Below, piece after piece: positions 1-8,199 of a stretch of 64,000 bases of DNA. Origin of the DNA: UBA8437 sp964646205 (GTDB taxonomy: Bacteria; Planctomycetota; Planctomycetia; Planctomycetales; Planctomycetaceae); the NCBI GenBank assembly GCA_964646205.1, contig CAZYAZ010000007.1:51843-115842 (forward strand), read 5' to 3'. The notes under the pieces were generated by a model that worked only from the letters and a program-made list of their open reading frames with translations, searched no databases and was not told the origin of the DNA. Within the stretch, counting starts at the first letter, position 1, and every line of letters begins with the position of its first letter. A program made the position numbers and the translations under genes.

Positions 1-1163
1 GAGCCGGTTATGCCACGGCCCACTTTGGCAAGTGGCATCTCGGTCCGGTCAAGGCCGACTCGCCGACAAACCCGGGACGAATGGGATTTGACACCTGGCT
101 CTCGCACGACAATTTTTTTGAACTCGACCCGGTGCTGTCTCGCAATGGCGATGTGCCGGCGAAAATCCAGGGCGAGGGCTCAGAAATCCTGGTGTCCGAG
201 ACGGTGGAATTCATCAAGCGGGCCAGGACGGCCGAGAAACCGTTTTTTGCTGTTGTCTGGTTCGGGTCGCCTCATGAACCTTACAGCGGACTCAAAAAAG
301 ACCTCGCGCTCTACAAGGATCTGCGTGGCGCGTATCCACAAAAGACGGTTCGTTTGACGTCGAACAAAACCGGCCGCCCGACAACACGTCCGTTGGGAGA
401 GGTGTTGCAGGAACGCTATGCCGAGATCACCGCGATGGATCGTTCGATCGGGCAACTTCGGGAGTGGCTTGGCCAGGCAGGTCTGAAAAAGGACACGCTC
501 GTGTGGTATTGCGGTGACAACGGTACTCCGGCGGGTGGCATCGTGACGTCTCCGTTTCGTGGGCGAAAGGGGACGATGTACGACGGTGGAATCCGGGTCC
601 CGGGCCTGATTGAGTGGCCGGCCGGGATCACCAAGGCCCGGGTGAGCGACGTCAATGCCGTCACCAGTGACATCATGCCCACGCTGTGCGAATTGATTGG
701 CCAGCCATTGCCCAAGCGTCCACTGGATGGGGTCAGCCTGGTCGGATTGTTCACCGGTACGATGACGAATCGGAGCAGGCCGATTGGTTTCTGGAGCTTC
801 AATACGGCGAACATCGTCCGGGGGCGGCCGTATATTGCGGCCCGGTTGCAGCAGGGGACGACGCCATTGGTGAAGATGCTCGGCAATCGTTACACCCGCA
901 ACTTCACGAATTTTCATCACCCCGAGATCCGCGATCAGGATTTTGGCGGCGCGCGGGTGCTTTTGGAGAACCAATACAAGCTGATCGTCAAGACCCGTGG
1001 CAACAAGCCGGACACTCTCGAGTTGTATGACGTCCGGAAAGATCCTGCCGAGAAAAAGAATCTGGCAAAACCTGGTTCCCCGGTGGTCCGGAACATGAGC
1101 GTAAAACTGCGGGCGTGGCAGAAGTCGGTCCTGGAGAGTCTGACCGGGCATGACTATCGCTAG
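1..1163 (+). CDS. Sulfatase, C-terminal part (5' end outside the window)
   Basis: Exported-type sulfatase that should hydrolyse sulfate esters, in planctomycetes often on sulfated polysaccharides. The frame is open from base 3 to the TAG at 1161-1163, leaving 386 residues. The signal peptide and the formylglycine Cys motif lie left of the window. Visible family marks are FGKWHLG at residues 8-14 (active-site Lys and His), WYCGDNGTP near residue 168 (the Asp-Asn pair that helps bind calcium), the glycine-rich GTMYDGGIRVPG stretch after it, and a C-terminal LELYDVRKDPAEKKNLA block typical of sulfatase C-terminal subdomains. A propeller gene follows 65 bp downstream on the same strand. Family assignment is firm; substrate cannot be read from this fragment. 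Confidence 0.93.
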   Translation, partial: AGYATAHFGKWHLGPVKADSPTNPGRMGFDTWLSHDNFFELDPVLSRNGDVPAKIQGEGSEILVSETVEFIKRARTAEKPFFAVVWFGSPHEPYSGLKKDLALYKDLRGAYPQKTVRLTSNKTGRPTTRPLGEVLQERYAEITAMDRSIGQLREWLGQAGLKKDTLVWYCGDNGTPAGGIVTSPFRGRKGTMYDGGIRVPGLIEWPAGITKARVSDVNAVTSDIMPTLCELIGQPLPKRPLDGVSLVGLFTGTMTNRSRPIGFWSFNTANIVRGRPYIAARLQQGTTPLVKMLGNRYTRNFTNFHHPEIRDQDFGGARVLLENQYKLIVKTRGNKPDTLELYDVRKDPAEKKNLAKPGSPVVRNMSVKLRAWQKSVLESLTGHDYR

Positions 1164-1228
1164 CGTCCTGTCTGGCAAGTTGGTGCACAGGTGGTGTTGG
1201 GTCCCTTTTCAAATGAGCGAGAGTTGCG

Positions 1229-2377
1229 ATGCCTTGTGAATCTGTTCTTCGCCAGATCGGTGGACGAGTGGCCGGCTGTATTGTCGCCCTGACGATCGTC
1301 GGCGGCGTGACCGCCTCTGAGCCACAGGTCTCTGTTTCGCGTCTGCTGAAATCCACCTACCGCCGCGTTGCTGGTGCTGAACGGGGTGGGGCGGCGGTGT
1401 TTCCTGACAACGCCTCCAGGTGGTGCAGCCAGGCGATTGGATCTCCGACGGTCGTGTTCGACGGGAAAATATATCGGATGTGGTTCGTGGGGATGAGCCG
1501 GGCCAAGGACCCGAAAATCCCCTACGGGTTCCATGAACGAATCGGGCTGGCCACGAGTACAGATGGTGTTCGCTGGACCATCGGCAACCAGGGCAAGCCG
1601 GTTCTGGACTACGGTCCGGACGGGGCATTTGACGATTGTGGAATTGCTCATCCGTTTGTCTTGCGAGTGAACGGGCAATTCATGATGTGGTACGGCGGCA
1701 TCGACGGTCGGGCCGGAAAAGATATTGGTGACGGGCCGGCCCATGTCCGGGTGGAACAGGTGGGATTGGCTGTCAGCCGGGACGGGATCAAGTGGATTCG
1801 TGCCAATGCGGGACGGCCAGTTATGGCGGTGGGCAAGAAGGGGAGCATCGACTCGGTCCAGGCGACAGGAATGCACGTGATCCGCCGCGGCCGACAATTC
1901 GTGATGTGGTACGGGGCGTACAACGGCAAACACACGATCGGTCTTGCGACCAGTCCCGATGGGATTGTCTGGACGAAGCAAAACGGTGGCCAATCATTGC
2001 CCGGATTGGCAGGACCCAAGCAGCTTGGGCCGTCGGTGTACTTTGATGGCAGTCGGTACCTGATGTACTACAACACGATCGTCAACGTGCCCACTGGCGG
2101 TTCACTGTGGACAATGTTTGCCGCGACCAGTGGCGACGGTGTTCACTGGACACCGGCCCTGGGCGGTCGGCCGGTTCTTGGTCCGGCGCCGCCGGAAAAT
2201 TTCGGGTCTGCCGACGGAAAGACCGGGAACAACCACTCGGTGCATCCCACCAAGCTGGTCGTTTTGGGTGACCGGGTTCGAGTCTGGTACGGGGCGGAAG
2301 GTCACAAGCCATTGCCCGGTTGGAAGTATCCTCCGAGTGCCGTGGGCTTGATGGAGGCGATCACGGGGCGACGTTAG
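1229..2377 (+). CDS. Exported five-bladed-propeller protein, glycosidase-like (GH43/GH32/GH130 fold group)
   Basis: 382 residues with an N-terminal hydrophobic stretch ending near TAS at residue 30, so probably exported. The rest is a repeated beta-propeller: the element TSxDGxxWT recurs four times (GLATSTDGVRWT, GLAVSRDGIKWI, GLATSPDGIVWT, FAATSGDGVHWT), each preceded by an FxMWYxG or YxMYY strand. This resembles glycosyl hydrolase family 43/32/130-like propellers acting on glycans, but I cannot point to catalytic acids with confidence, so activity is unproven. It follows the sulfatase by 65 bp, and the two could act on the same sulfated glycan. Its stop lies only 7 bp from the stop of the convergent aldolase gene. 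The ATG at 1229 has a weak purine-rich leader (gcgagag). Confidence 0.8.
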   Translation: MPCESVLRQIGGRVAGCIVALTIVGGVTASEPQVSVSRLLKSTYRRVAGAERGGAAVFPDNASRWCSQAIGSPTVVFDGKIYRMWFVGMSRAKDPKIPYGFHERIGLATSTDGVRWTIGNQGKPVLDYGPDGAFDDCGIAHPFVLRVNGQFMMWYGGIDGRAGKDIGDGPAHVRVEQVGLAVSRDGIKWIRANAGRPVMAVGKKGSIDSVQATGMHVIRRGRQFVMWYGAYNGKHTIGLATSPDGIVWTKQNGGQSLPGLAGPKQLGPSVYFDGSRYLMYYNTIVNVPTGGSLWTMFAATSGDGVHWTPALGGRPVLGPAPPENFGSADGKTGNNHSVHPTKLVVLGDRVRVWYGAEGHKPLPGWKYPPSAVGLMEAITGRR

Positions 2378-2384
2378 CCGAGCC

Positions 2385-3164
2385 TCAGTTGTCGCGGCGA
2401 GTGACCAGCCTCACCCAGGCGTCAAACTCCAGTTGGCCCACGCCGTGGTGCTTGTTGCCGGCCAGGAAACGGTCGACCAACTCGGCAGCAGCTTGGCAGG
2501 TCTTTTCATCGGGGATCACCAACTCTGCACCACCAGCCCGGGCGGCGATCTGAATTTCACAGGCTCTTTGAAGTCGAAACATCAGGATGAATGCCTCTTC
2601 GAGGGTCGCGCCGCCCACAAGGAGGCCGTGATTCTTCAGGATGAGGACCTTGTGTTCACCTAGCGAAGCGACCAGCCGCAACTTTTCATCTCCGTCCAGA
2701 CTGGGGCCCTCGTAGTCGTGGTACCCGATCCGGCCGAAAAAACCACTGGCGTGTATGCTGATCGGCAGTAGCCCGTCAGCCTGAGCGGCCACTGCCATGC
2801 CGGCAGTCGTGTGGGTGTGGAAGACACAGGCCAGATCCGGGCGTGCTTCGTGGACGGCGCTGTGAATGACATATCCGGCGACATTGACCGGTTGGTCGAT
2901 CGGCCCGACCGGTCGACCCTCGAGGTCGATCTTGACGAGATTTTCGGCTGTCACTTCGTCGTATCGCAGCCCATAGGGATTGATCAGGAAATGATGCTCT
3001 GGGCCGGGGACTTTCAGCGTGACGTGTCCGTAAATGGACTCCGACCAACCGAGGTGCTCAACGACATGGTAGGCCGAGGCCAGTTTCTCTCTAAGAGCCC
3101 ATTCTGCGGAGGTGACGCCACACCCGGCCAGTGACTCAGGGATTTTCGGATCGGCAACACTCAT
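2385..3164 (-). CDS. Class II aldolase/adducin family protein
   Basis: 259 residues, the usual size of the family. These cytoplasmic metal-dependent enzymes cleave or epimerise sugar phosphates such as fuculose-1-phosphate or ribulose-5-phosphate; some members decarboxylate. The zinc-binding HTHTTAG motif lies mid-protein, with the third metal-site histidine in LKNHGLLVGG. The N-terminal SAYHVVEHLGWSESIYGHVTLK segment is the typical substrate-loop region. No signal peptide is present, unlike most neighbours. It lies 46 bp downstream of the di-haem oxidoreductase on the same strand, so co-transcription is plausible. The family is certain; the sugar is not. Confidence 0.92.
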   Translation of the reverse strand: MSVADPKIPESLAGCGVTSAEWALREKLASAYHVVEHLGWSESIYGHVTLKVPGPEHHFLINPYGLRYDEVTAENLVKIDLEGRPVGPIDQPVNVAGYVIHSAVHEARPDLACVFHTHTTAGMAVAAQADGLLPISIHASGFFGRIGYHDYEGPSLDGDEKLRLVASLGEHKVLILKNHGLLVGGATLEEAFILMFRLQRACEIQIAARAGGAELVIPDEKTCQAAAELVDRFLAGNKHHGVGQLEFDAWVRLVTRRDN

Positions 3165-3210
3165 GATTGGGTTTCGTGTTGAGGGAAGCGGATGTGCGAC
3201 AAAGTGACAA

Positions 3211-5130
3211 TCAAAGACTCTTCAGGAACCGGGTCAAGGCGGTGCGGTCAGAAGCGGGGAACTTTAAAAAGGCTGTGCGTGAGTTGGCGGCCTCGCCACC
3301 GTGCCAGAGAATGGCCTCGGTGATGGTCCGGGCACGCCCGTCGTGAAGATAGGCCTCGTGGCCGCTGATGCCAGCCGTCAGGCCGAGACTCCATAGTGGT
3401 GCGGTTCTCCATTCGGCTCCACTGGCGCGATGTTCACCGAGGGTGTCTGCGAGGCCCGGGCCCATGTCGTGCAACAATAGGTCGGAGTACGGTTGGATAG
3501 ACTGGTTGCGGAGTTCGGCGAGGGGATGAAATGGTCCGGTCTTCAGGTGCATCGTGTGACACTTGGCACACCCGGCCCGGGCAAACAGTCGCTCACCGCG
3601 TTGGGCAATCGGATCGTTCAGGTTTCGCCGGGCGCTCACTCCCAGCGTGGAGAGGTACCGTGTCAGTTGGTCGAGTTCGGGGGTGGTCACCTCGATCGGT
3701 CCATCGACGGATTGTCCATCAAGCCGGGGAAACAACGGGGTCGTGATTCCCATGTCACTGTTGAAGGCGGCGGCGACCTGGTGCCGCAGCCGCGCCTGGC
3801 CGGCCTTGTAACCGAATCGTCCCAGACGACGTTGTCCGGTTTCGGGGTCGGGAATGACCTGGATTCTTCCAGAGATTCCGTCCTGATCGGCATCCCCCGG
3901 GTCGGCCAACTGGATGATGGTGGATTCATCGATGGCCTCGAGCAGACCAAGCCCAACAAGTTGGGGGGTCAGGCGAGCCGAAAAGTGTTCGGGGGTATGA
4001 CCAGTGAAGGTGTAGATAGGTTTTCGGAGGCTGAAACGCGTTCCGTCGGCAAATTGACCCGTGATCTCGTGGTAGGACGAGATGGTCGCTGTGCCTTCAG
4101 GAGTGGTGTCGATCGCTTGGGGCTGGATCGCTGTGCCCAGTTGCGGGTGTGGGGTGCCCCGGTCGTCGGCACCCACCTTGAGCACCGTCTGGTACATCGG
4201 GGAATCGACCGCGGGTGGAATTGCACGACCGTTGTTGACGTGGCAGGCGATACAACTGCGTGCAACGAATTTCGGACCCAGTTTCCCGGCGTGCCTCGGC
4301 AAGCCCGGGTTCGGTTGTTCCGAATGGGTTCCGTTTCCGAAGTCCGTGTGGTGCAGCCGCCGCCCAAGCATGAAGGCTTGGGCATTGGCCGGTGCCATGT
4401 TTCCGGCCATCTGTTTGAATCGTTCGGTGGGTTCGCTGGAGTACTGGTACGACAGGGTGGTGTGGCCGCCTAGCCAGGACGATGTGGGCAGGGGCGTGGA
4501 GTGTTGTCGTTCGCCAGTTGCCTGCCACGGGGAAAGGCCCTGGCCAATCACGTACAGGAACGCCGTGCCGTAGTAATTCTTGCGGCCGTTTTTGGGCGCG
4601 ACCAGGAATGGACTGAACTCGAATTCCATCCGGTCTCCCATGGCCAGGGGCTGCCGGGTCAGGTTGTTGAACGTGATCGTGGTGGTGTAACGGTTGGTGG
4701 CGACCCGACGAGTGGCCACGTTGTGGTGGTATTCGGCGGCCGTATTGATTCCACGAAAGAAACAACGGAAGTCCGGCTTGTTCAGCGGTGCGAGGGAAGT
4801 GATGTTGACGACGAGTTCTCGCCCTCCCTTGGCGACCTTGTCGATCAACTCGATCGTCACGGTGCGTTCTTCCCAGTACCAACTGAGGTAATGGTCGTAG
4901 CCACCGGGTTCACGAGCGTGCCGGTCGCGGACACGGTCGGCGATTCGTGTGATTAATGCGTCGGGTGTGTGAAGCGTGGTGTCGGGTTGCTTCGTGGTCG
5001 CCCGGTCGTGAAGTGGGATGACTGGCGGAGGTGTCTCGGTTTCGGCCCGGGCCGAAAATGGTCCTGTTGCGACCAACACCAGGGCGGTGGCCGCTGAAAG
5101 AAGAACCGGGTAGCTGGGAGAGAACGTCAT
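3211..5130 (-). CDS. Di-haem oxidoreductase family protein (DHOR, formerly DUF1111)
   Basis: 639 residues from the ATG at 5130, chosen because it is preceded by AAAGGTG at good spacing and opens a clear Sec signal peptide (hydrophobic residues 8-24, cleavage near ARAE). A longer in-frame ATG at 5361 would add 77 residues that look non-coding. Two c-type haem motifs are visible, CIACH at residues 293-297 and CAKCH at 521-525, as expected for the DHOR family, which is related to MauG-like di-haem proteins and is probably periplasmic. The actual substrate is unknown. Calcium-type loops such as DPGDADQDGISGR occur between the haem sites. Head of a likely two-gene unit with the aldolase; divergent from a GH71/99-like gene. 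Confidence 0.9.
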   Translation of the reverse strand: MTFSPSYPVLLSAATALVLVATGPFSARAETETPPPVIPLHDRATTKQPDTTLHTPDALITRIADRVRDRHAREPGGYDHYLSWYWEERTVTIELIDKVAKGGRELVVNITSLAPLNKPDFRCFFRGINTAAEYHHNVATRRVATNRYTTTITFNNLTRQPLAMGDRMEFEFSPFLVAPKNGRKNYYGTAFLYVIGQGLSPWQATGERQHSTPLPTSSWLGGHTTLSYQYSSEPTERFKQMAGNMAPANAQAFMLGRRLHHTDFGNGTHSEQPNPGLPRHAGKLGPKFVARSCIACHVNNGRAIPPAVDSPMYQTVLKVGADDRGTPHPQLGTAIQPQAIDTTPEGTATISSYHEITGQFADGTRFSLRKPIYTFTGHTPEHFSARLTPQLVGLGLLEAIDESTIIQLADPGDADQDGISGRIQVIPDPETGQRRLGRFGYKAGQARLRHQVAAAFNSDMGITTPLFPRLDGQSVDGPIEVTTPELDQLTRYLSTLGVSARRNLNDPIAQRGERLFARAGCAKCHTMHLKTGPFHPLAELRNQSIQPYSDLLLHDMGPGLADTLGEHRASGAEWRTAPLWSLGLTAGISGHEAYLHDGRARTITEAILWHGGEAANSRTAFLKFPASDRTALTRFLKSL

Positions 5131-5306
5131 CTTGACACCTTTTATATACGCAGTGATTTCGGTGAACAAATCGAAGTGGCTGGTTCTCGGTGAATCGTGT
5201 CCTGCCGGGTCGAAACGCAATCCGAGTATTTGCGAGACACGAGACTGTCGACCCGTTACGCTCCGGTTACCAGGCCCGCATTTGCCGAACAGGGAACCGT
5301 CTTCAC

Positions 5307-6569
5307 ATGTGCTTCCGGAAAGATCCATTGGCGTTCGAGTTCCGGTGCGAAACGGTGGCAACTGGAAGAAGCTGGAGGGTGTTTCTGCCCATGGCGTTGC
5401 TCCTGGTCTGCTGGTTTCCGGTCGAAACCAATGGTCAGGCGACTGAAAAACGTGACGTTGGGCGCGTGATTCTCGCTCACTACATGCCGTGGTACGTGGC
5501 TAAACCGGTCAGCCAGGTGTGGGGCTGGCACTGGACAATGAATGCTTTCGACCCGGAAAAAACCGTCGGGGACAAGCGGTCCCTGGCGTCCCACTACTAC
5601 CCGTCGATCGGTCCTTACGACTCGGGCGATCCGGCCGTGCTGGAATACCATCTTCTGACGATGAAACTGGCTGGAATCGACGGCGTCATCGTGGATTGGT
5701 ACGGGCTGAAAAAATTCCGTGACTACGCAATCCTGCACCGCAATACGCAACGTCTGGTTGAGCAGGTCACCCGTCTCGGAATGAAGTTCGCAATCTGTTA
5801 CGAGGATCAGACCATTCCGGCACTGGTGAAGGCCGGGCGACTTCAGGCGGTGGACCGTGTGCCCCACGCGACTGGCGAGATCGAGTGGCTGGCCAAGCGG
5901 TGGTTTCGACTCAAAAGTTATGTTCGATTGGACGGGAAACCTGTCCTGCTGTCATTCGGACAAAACGGCTTGACGGACACGGAGTGGATGCAGTGCCTGG
6001 ATGGCCTGAAGGTGCCGGTGACTTATTTCAGCGAGCATCTCAGGAGGTCTTCTGCAGCGGGGGCTTTTGACTGGCCAATTCCCAGGCAGGGACTCGGAGC
6101 GGTCGAGCGATTTCGGAAGACGTCGGCGAAATGGCCTCATTCGATCCCGGTGGCGTTTCCACGATTCGTGGACATTTATGCCGAAGCTGGTGTACGACCA
6201 AGTTACGGCCGAGTGAAAGACGATGACGGGGCGACCTTCAGAACATCGATGACACAGGCGCTGCAGTCGAAGGCAGCGATAGTCCAGGTCGCGACGTGGA
6301 ATGATTGGGGTGAAGGGACCGTGATCGAGCCGAGCCGGGAATTCGGCTACCGGGATCTCGAGATGTTGCAAAAACTCCGGCGTCGCCACATCGATCCACG
6401 ATTTTCAGCGACCCCGTCCGACCTGCGTCTGCCTTTTCAATTGCTGCACTGCCGTCGAGCGAAAGCCACGCCCATCCGGTCGAGTGCCTGTAATGACATC
6501 TCGAAGTCGATTTCCGCAGGGGAATTCTCTGAGGCGAGGTCAAAGCTGAAAGAGATTTCTCGACGCTGA
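5307..6569 (+). CDS. Glycoside hydrolase family 71/99-like protein
   Basis: The mature part starts near VILAHYMPWY, the hallmark of the GH99 endo-mannosidase / WbsX-like TIM barrel. Other conserved elements are IDGVIVDWYG, KFAICYEDQ and WNDWGEGTVIEPS, the last carrying the C-terminal Glu pair typical of the group. It probably hydrolyses mannose-type or other glycans outside the cytoplasm. The start is uncertain: candidates are ATG 5307, GTG 5355, GTG 5379 (directly after GGAGG) and ATG 5391. All precede a hydrophobic signal core (FLPMALLLVCWF, then NGQA). The open frame extends back to 5190, but that part is arginine-rich and looks non-coding. Divergent from the di-haem gene; convergent with the next sulfatase, with about 38 bp between stops. 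Confidence 0.82.
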   Translation: MCFRKDPLAFEFRCETVATGRSWRVFLPMALLLVCWFPVETNGQATEKRDVGRVILAHYMPWYVAKPVSQVWGWHWTMNAFDPEKTVGDKRSLASHYYPSIGPYDSGDPAVLEYHLLTMKLAGIDGVIVDWYGLKKFRDYAILHRNTQRLVEQVTRLGMKFAICYEDQTIPALVKAGRLQAVDRVPHATGEIEWLAKRWFRLKSYVRLDGKPVLLSFGQNGLTDTEWMQCLDGLKVPVTYFSEHLRRSSAAGAFDWPIPRQGLGAVERFRKTSAKWPHSIPVAFPRFVDIYAEAGVRPSYGRVKDDDGATFRTSMTQALQSKAAIVQVATWNDWGEGTVIEPSREFGYRDLEMLQKLRRRHIDPRFSATPSDLRLPFQLLHCRRAKATPIRSSACNDISKSISAGEFSEARSKLKEISRR

Positions 6570-6607
6570 CGTCGTCACGGGACTTGGAAGATCATGAGTC
6601 TGCCGGT

Positions 6608-8047
6608 TCACCGGGCCTTTTTCTTACGGCCGGGTTTCCGGAATCGGGCCCCGTTGTCCGGTGGCATCGACGCGTGCCAGTCCAGGACTGCTTTCGTCAA
6701 ACGTTGGGCAATGGCCGGATGCTTGTTCGCCATGTTGGCAGTCTCGCCCGGGTCGTTGTGAAGGTCGAAAAGCATTCGGCCGGTTCCGTCGTATTCGCAC
6801 ATGAGCTTCCATCTCCCCTTCCGGACAGCCAGGTCGGGAAGGTCATCCACGCCATAAAACGCATCTCGATCCGGAGGCCGGCGAAAGAAGAGTGGTTGAG
6901 AGCGTGAGGCTTGTGAGTTGCCTCGGAGAACTTCCGGCAATGATTCACCGTCGAACTTGACCGAATCGGGGGCTGAAACTCCCGCCAGACTGAGCAACGT
7001 GGGGACGAGGTCGATGGCAGAGAACACCGAGCGTGTGTTTCGGGTCCCCATGCTGCGTTTAGCGAGCAGTCCGGGTCCCCAGGCAATCAGGGGAGATCGA
7101 ATGCCACCCTCGAACAGTTGTGTTTTGAATCCACGGAATGGCCCTGCCGAACCGGCTCCTCGTTCCGGGCCATTGTCCGAACAGATCAGGATCAAGGTGT
7201 TGTTGGCGAGTGTGCTGTCGTTGCGAATGAATTCGAAGAGTTGTCCCAGTTGTTCATCCATCGTGTCGAGAACCCCGTGATAGAGTGTCCGCTTGGCTCC
7301 ATCGCCACGCCTTTCACGAGGAGGGAAGAACGGTGAATGGACATCGTCGGGCCAGAGATTGATATAGAACGGGCGGTTTTTGGCAACCGCTTGTCGAGCG
7401 AATTGTATGGCAGCGGATGTGAATGAAGCAGTGATCGTCGAACGGTCTTCCCAGCGAATGGGGCCGCGCCCCAGTCGATCGGAACCGAGGGCGTGTGGCC
7501 TGGGTGGCTTACCGTCGTAGGCGTCCTTCAACGGCAAGATTCGTGGTCCCAGGCCTTCAAAATTTGTCAGTGACTTGTCGAAGCCGTAATCGGTGATCAA
7601 GGGCGCCTCGCCCACATCACGCTGTCCACCCATGTGCCACTTGCCAAAATGGCCAGTGGCATAACCGCCGCGAGAGAGCAGACGGGCGAGCATCGGGGCC
7701 CGGGGGGCCAACCACTGGGCCATGCCGCGTTCGGTGTTGCTCCGACGGTTGCTCAAGTACGAGGTGATTCGCCACCGCTGCGGGTACTGGCCGGTTGAGA
7801 TTGCCGTGCGAGATGGCGAACAGATGGGAGAGTTGACATAAAACTGTTCGAAACGAATCCCATCATCGGCCAAGCGGTCGATGTGCTGGGTCGTGACGAT
7901 CCTGTTTCCGAAACACGAAAAGTCGCCCCAACCCATGTCGTCAATGAACACGAGGACAATGTTGGGAGGGGCCGCTTTGGCATCCATCCTTGAACCGTCG
8001 GCCAACAGGGCGGCCAGGGCGACAACCACGGTCACTTGGAATCTCAT
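6608..8047 (-). CDS. Sulfatase (arylsulfatase-type, formylglycine-dependent)
   Basis: 479 residues with a signal peptide (hydrophobic residues 5-16) and the complete sulfatase core. IVLVFIDDMGWGD near residue 30 carries the metal-binding Asp pair, C76-SPSR is the Cys-type formylglycine motif, and HFGKWHMGG, ICSDNGPERG and GGIRSPLIAWGP complete the active site. The C-terminal LMCEYDGTGRMLFDLHNDP block is the usual small subdomain. The tail is basic (GRKKKAR). Cys76 must be oxidised to formylglycine by a sulfatase-maturing enzyme, which is not encoded in this window. Divergent from the CocE-type hydrolase across 152 bp. Confidence 0.95.
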   Translation of the reverse strand: MRFQVTVVVALAALLADGSRMDAKAAPPNIVLVFIDDMGWGDFSCFGNRIVTTQHIDRLADDGIRFEQFYVNSPICSPSRTAISTGQYPQRWRITSYLSNRRSNTERGMAQWLAPRAPMLARLLSRGGYATGHFGKWHMGGQRDVGEAPLITDYGFDKSLTNFEGLGPRILPLKDAYDGKPPRPHALGSDRLGRGPIRWEDRSTITASFTSAAIQFARQAVAKNRPFYINLWPDDVHSPFFPPRERRGDGAKRTLYHGVLDTMDEQLGQLFEFIRNDSTLANNTLILICSDNGPERGAGSAGPFRGFKTQLFEGGIRSPLIAWGPGLLAKRSMGTRNTRSVFSAIDLVPTLLSLAGVSAPDSVKFDGESLPEVLRGNSQASRSQPLFFRRPPDRDAFYGVDDLPDLAVRKGRWKLMCEYDGTGRMLFDLHNDPGETANMANKHPAIAQRLTKAVLDWHASMPPDNGARFRKPGRKKKAR

Positions 8048-8199
8048 GCTTCACCCGGTGATGAGGACAACTCGTGTTGTTGAAGGTTCTGCCGAGTATA
8101 CCAGTCGTCGAAAAAACGCGGTCACAAACGAACTGGGAACCGATCATGGTCTCGCGAGGGATGAGTTTTGAGACAACCAGTGTAGAGTGAGGATCTCAT

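Noticed and set aside
180..1178. 332-codon minus-strand frame opposite the first sulfatase
   Set aside because: The + strand encodes clear sulfatase motifs through the same bases; the reverse frame shows none.
3493..4473. 326-codon + strand frame opposite the di-haem oxidoreductase
   Set aside because: It covers the haem-motif region of a convincing gene and has no domain of its own.
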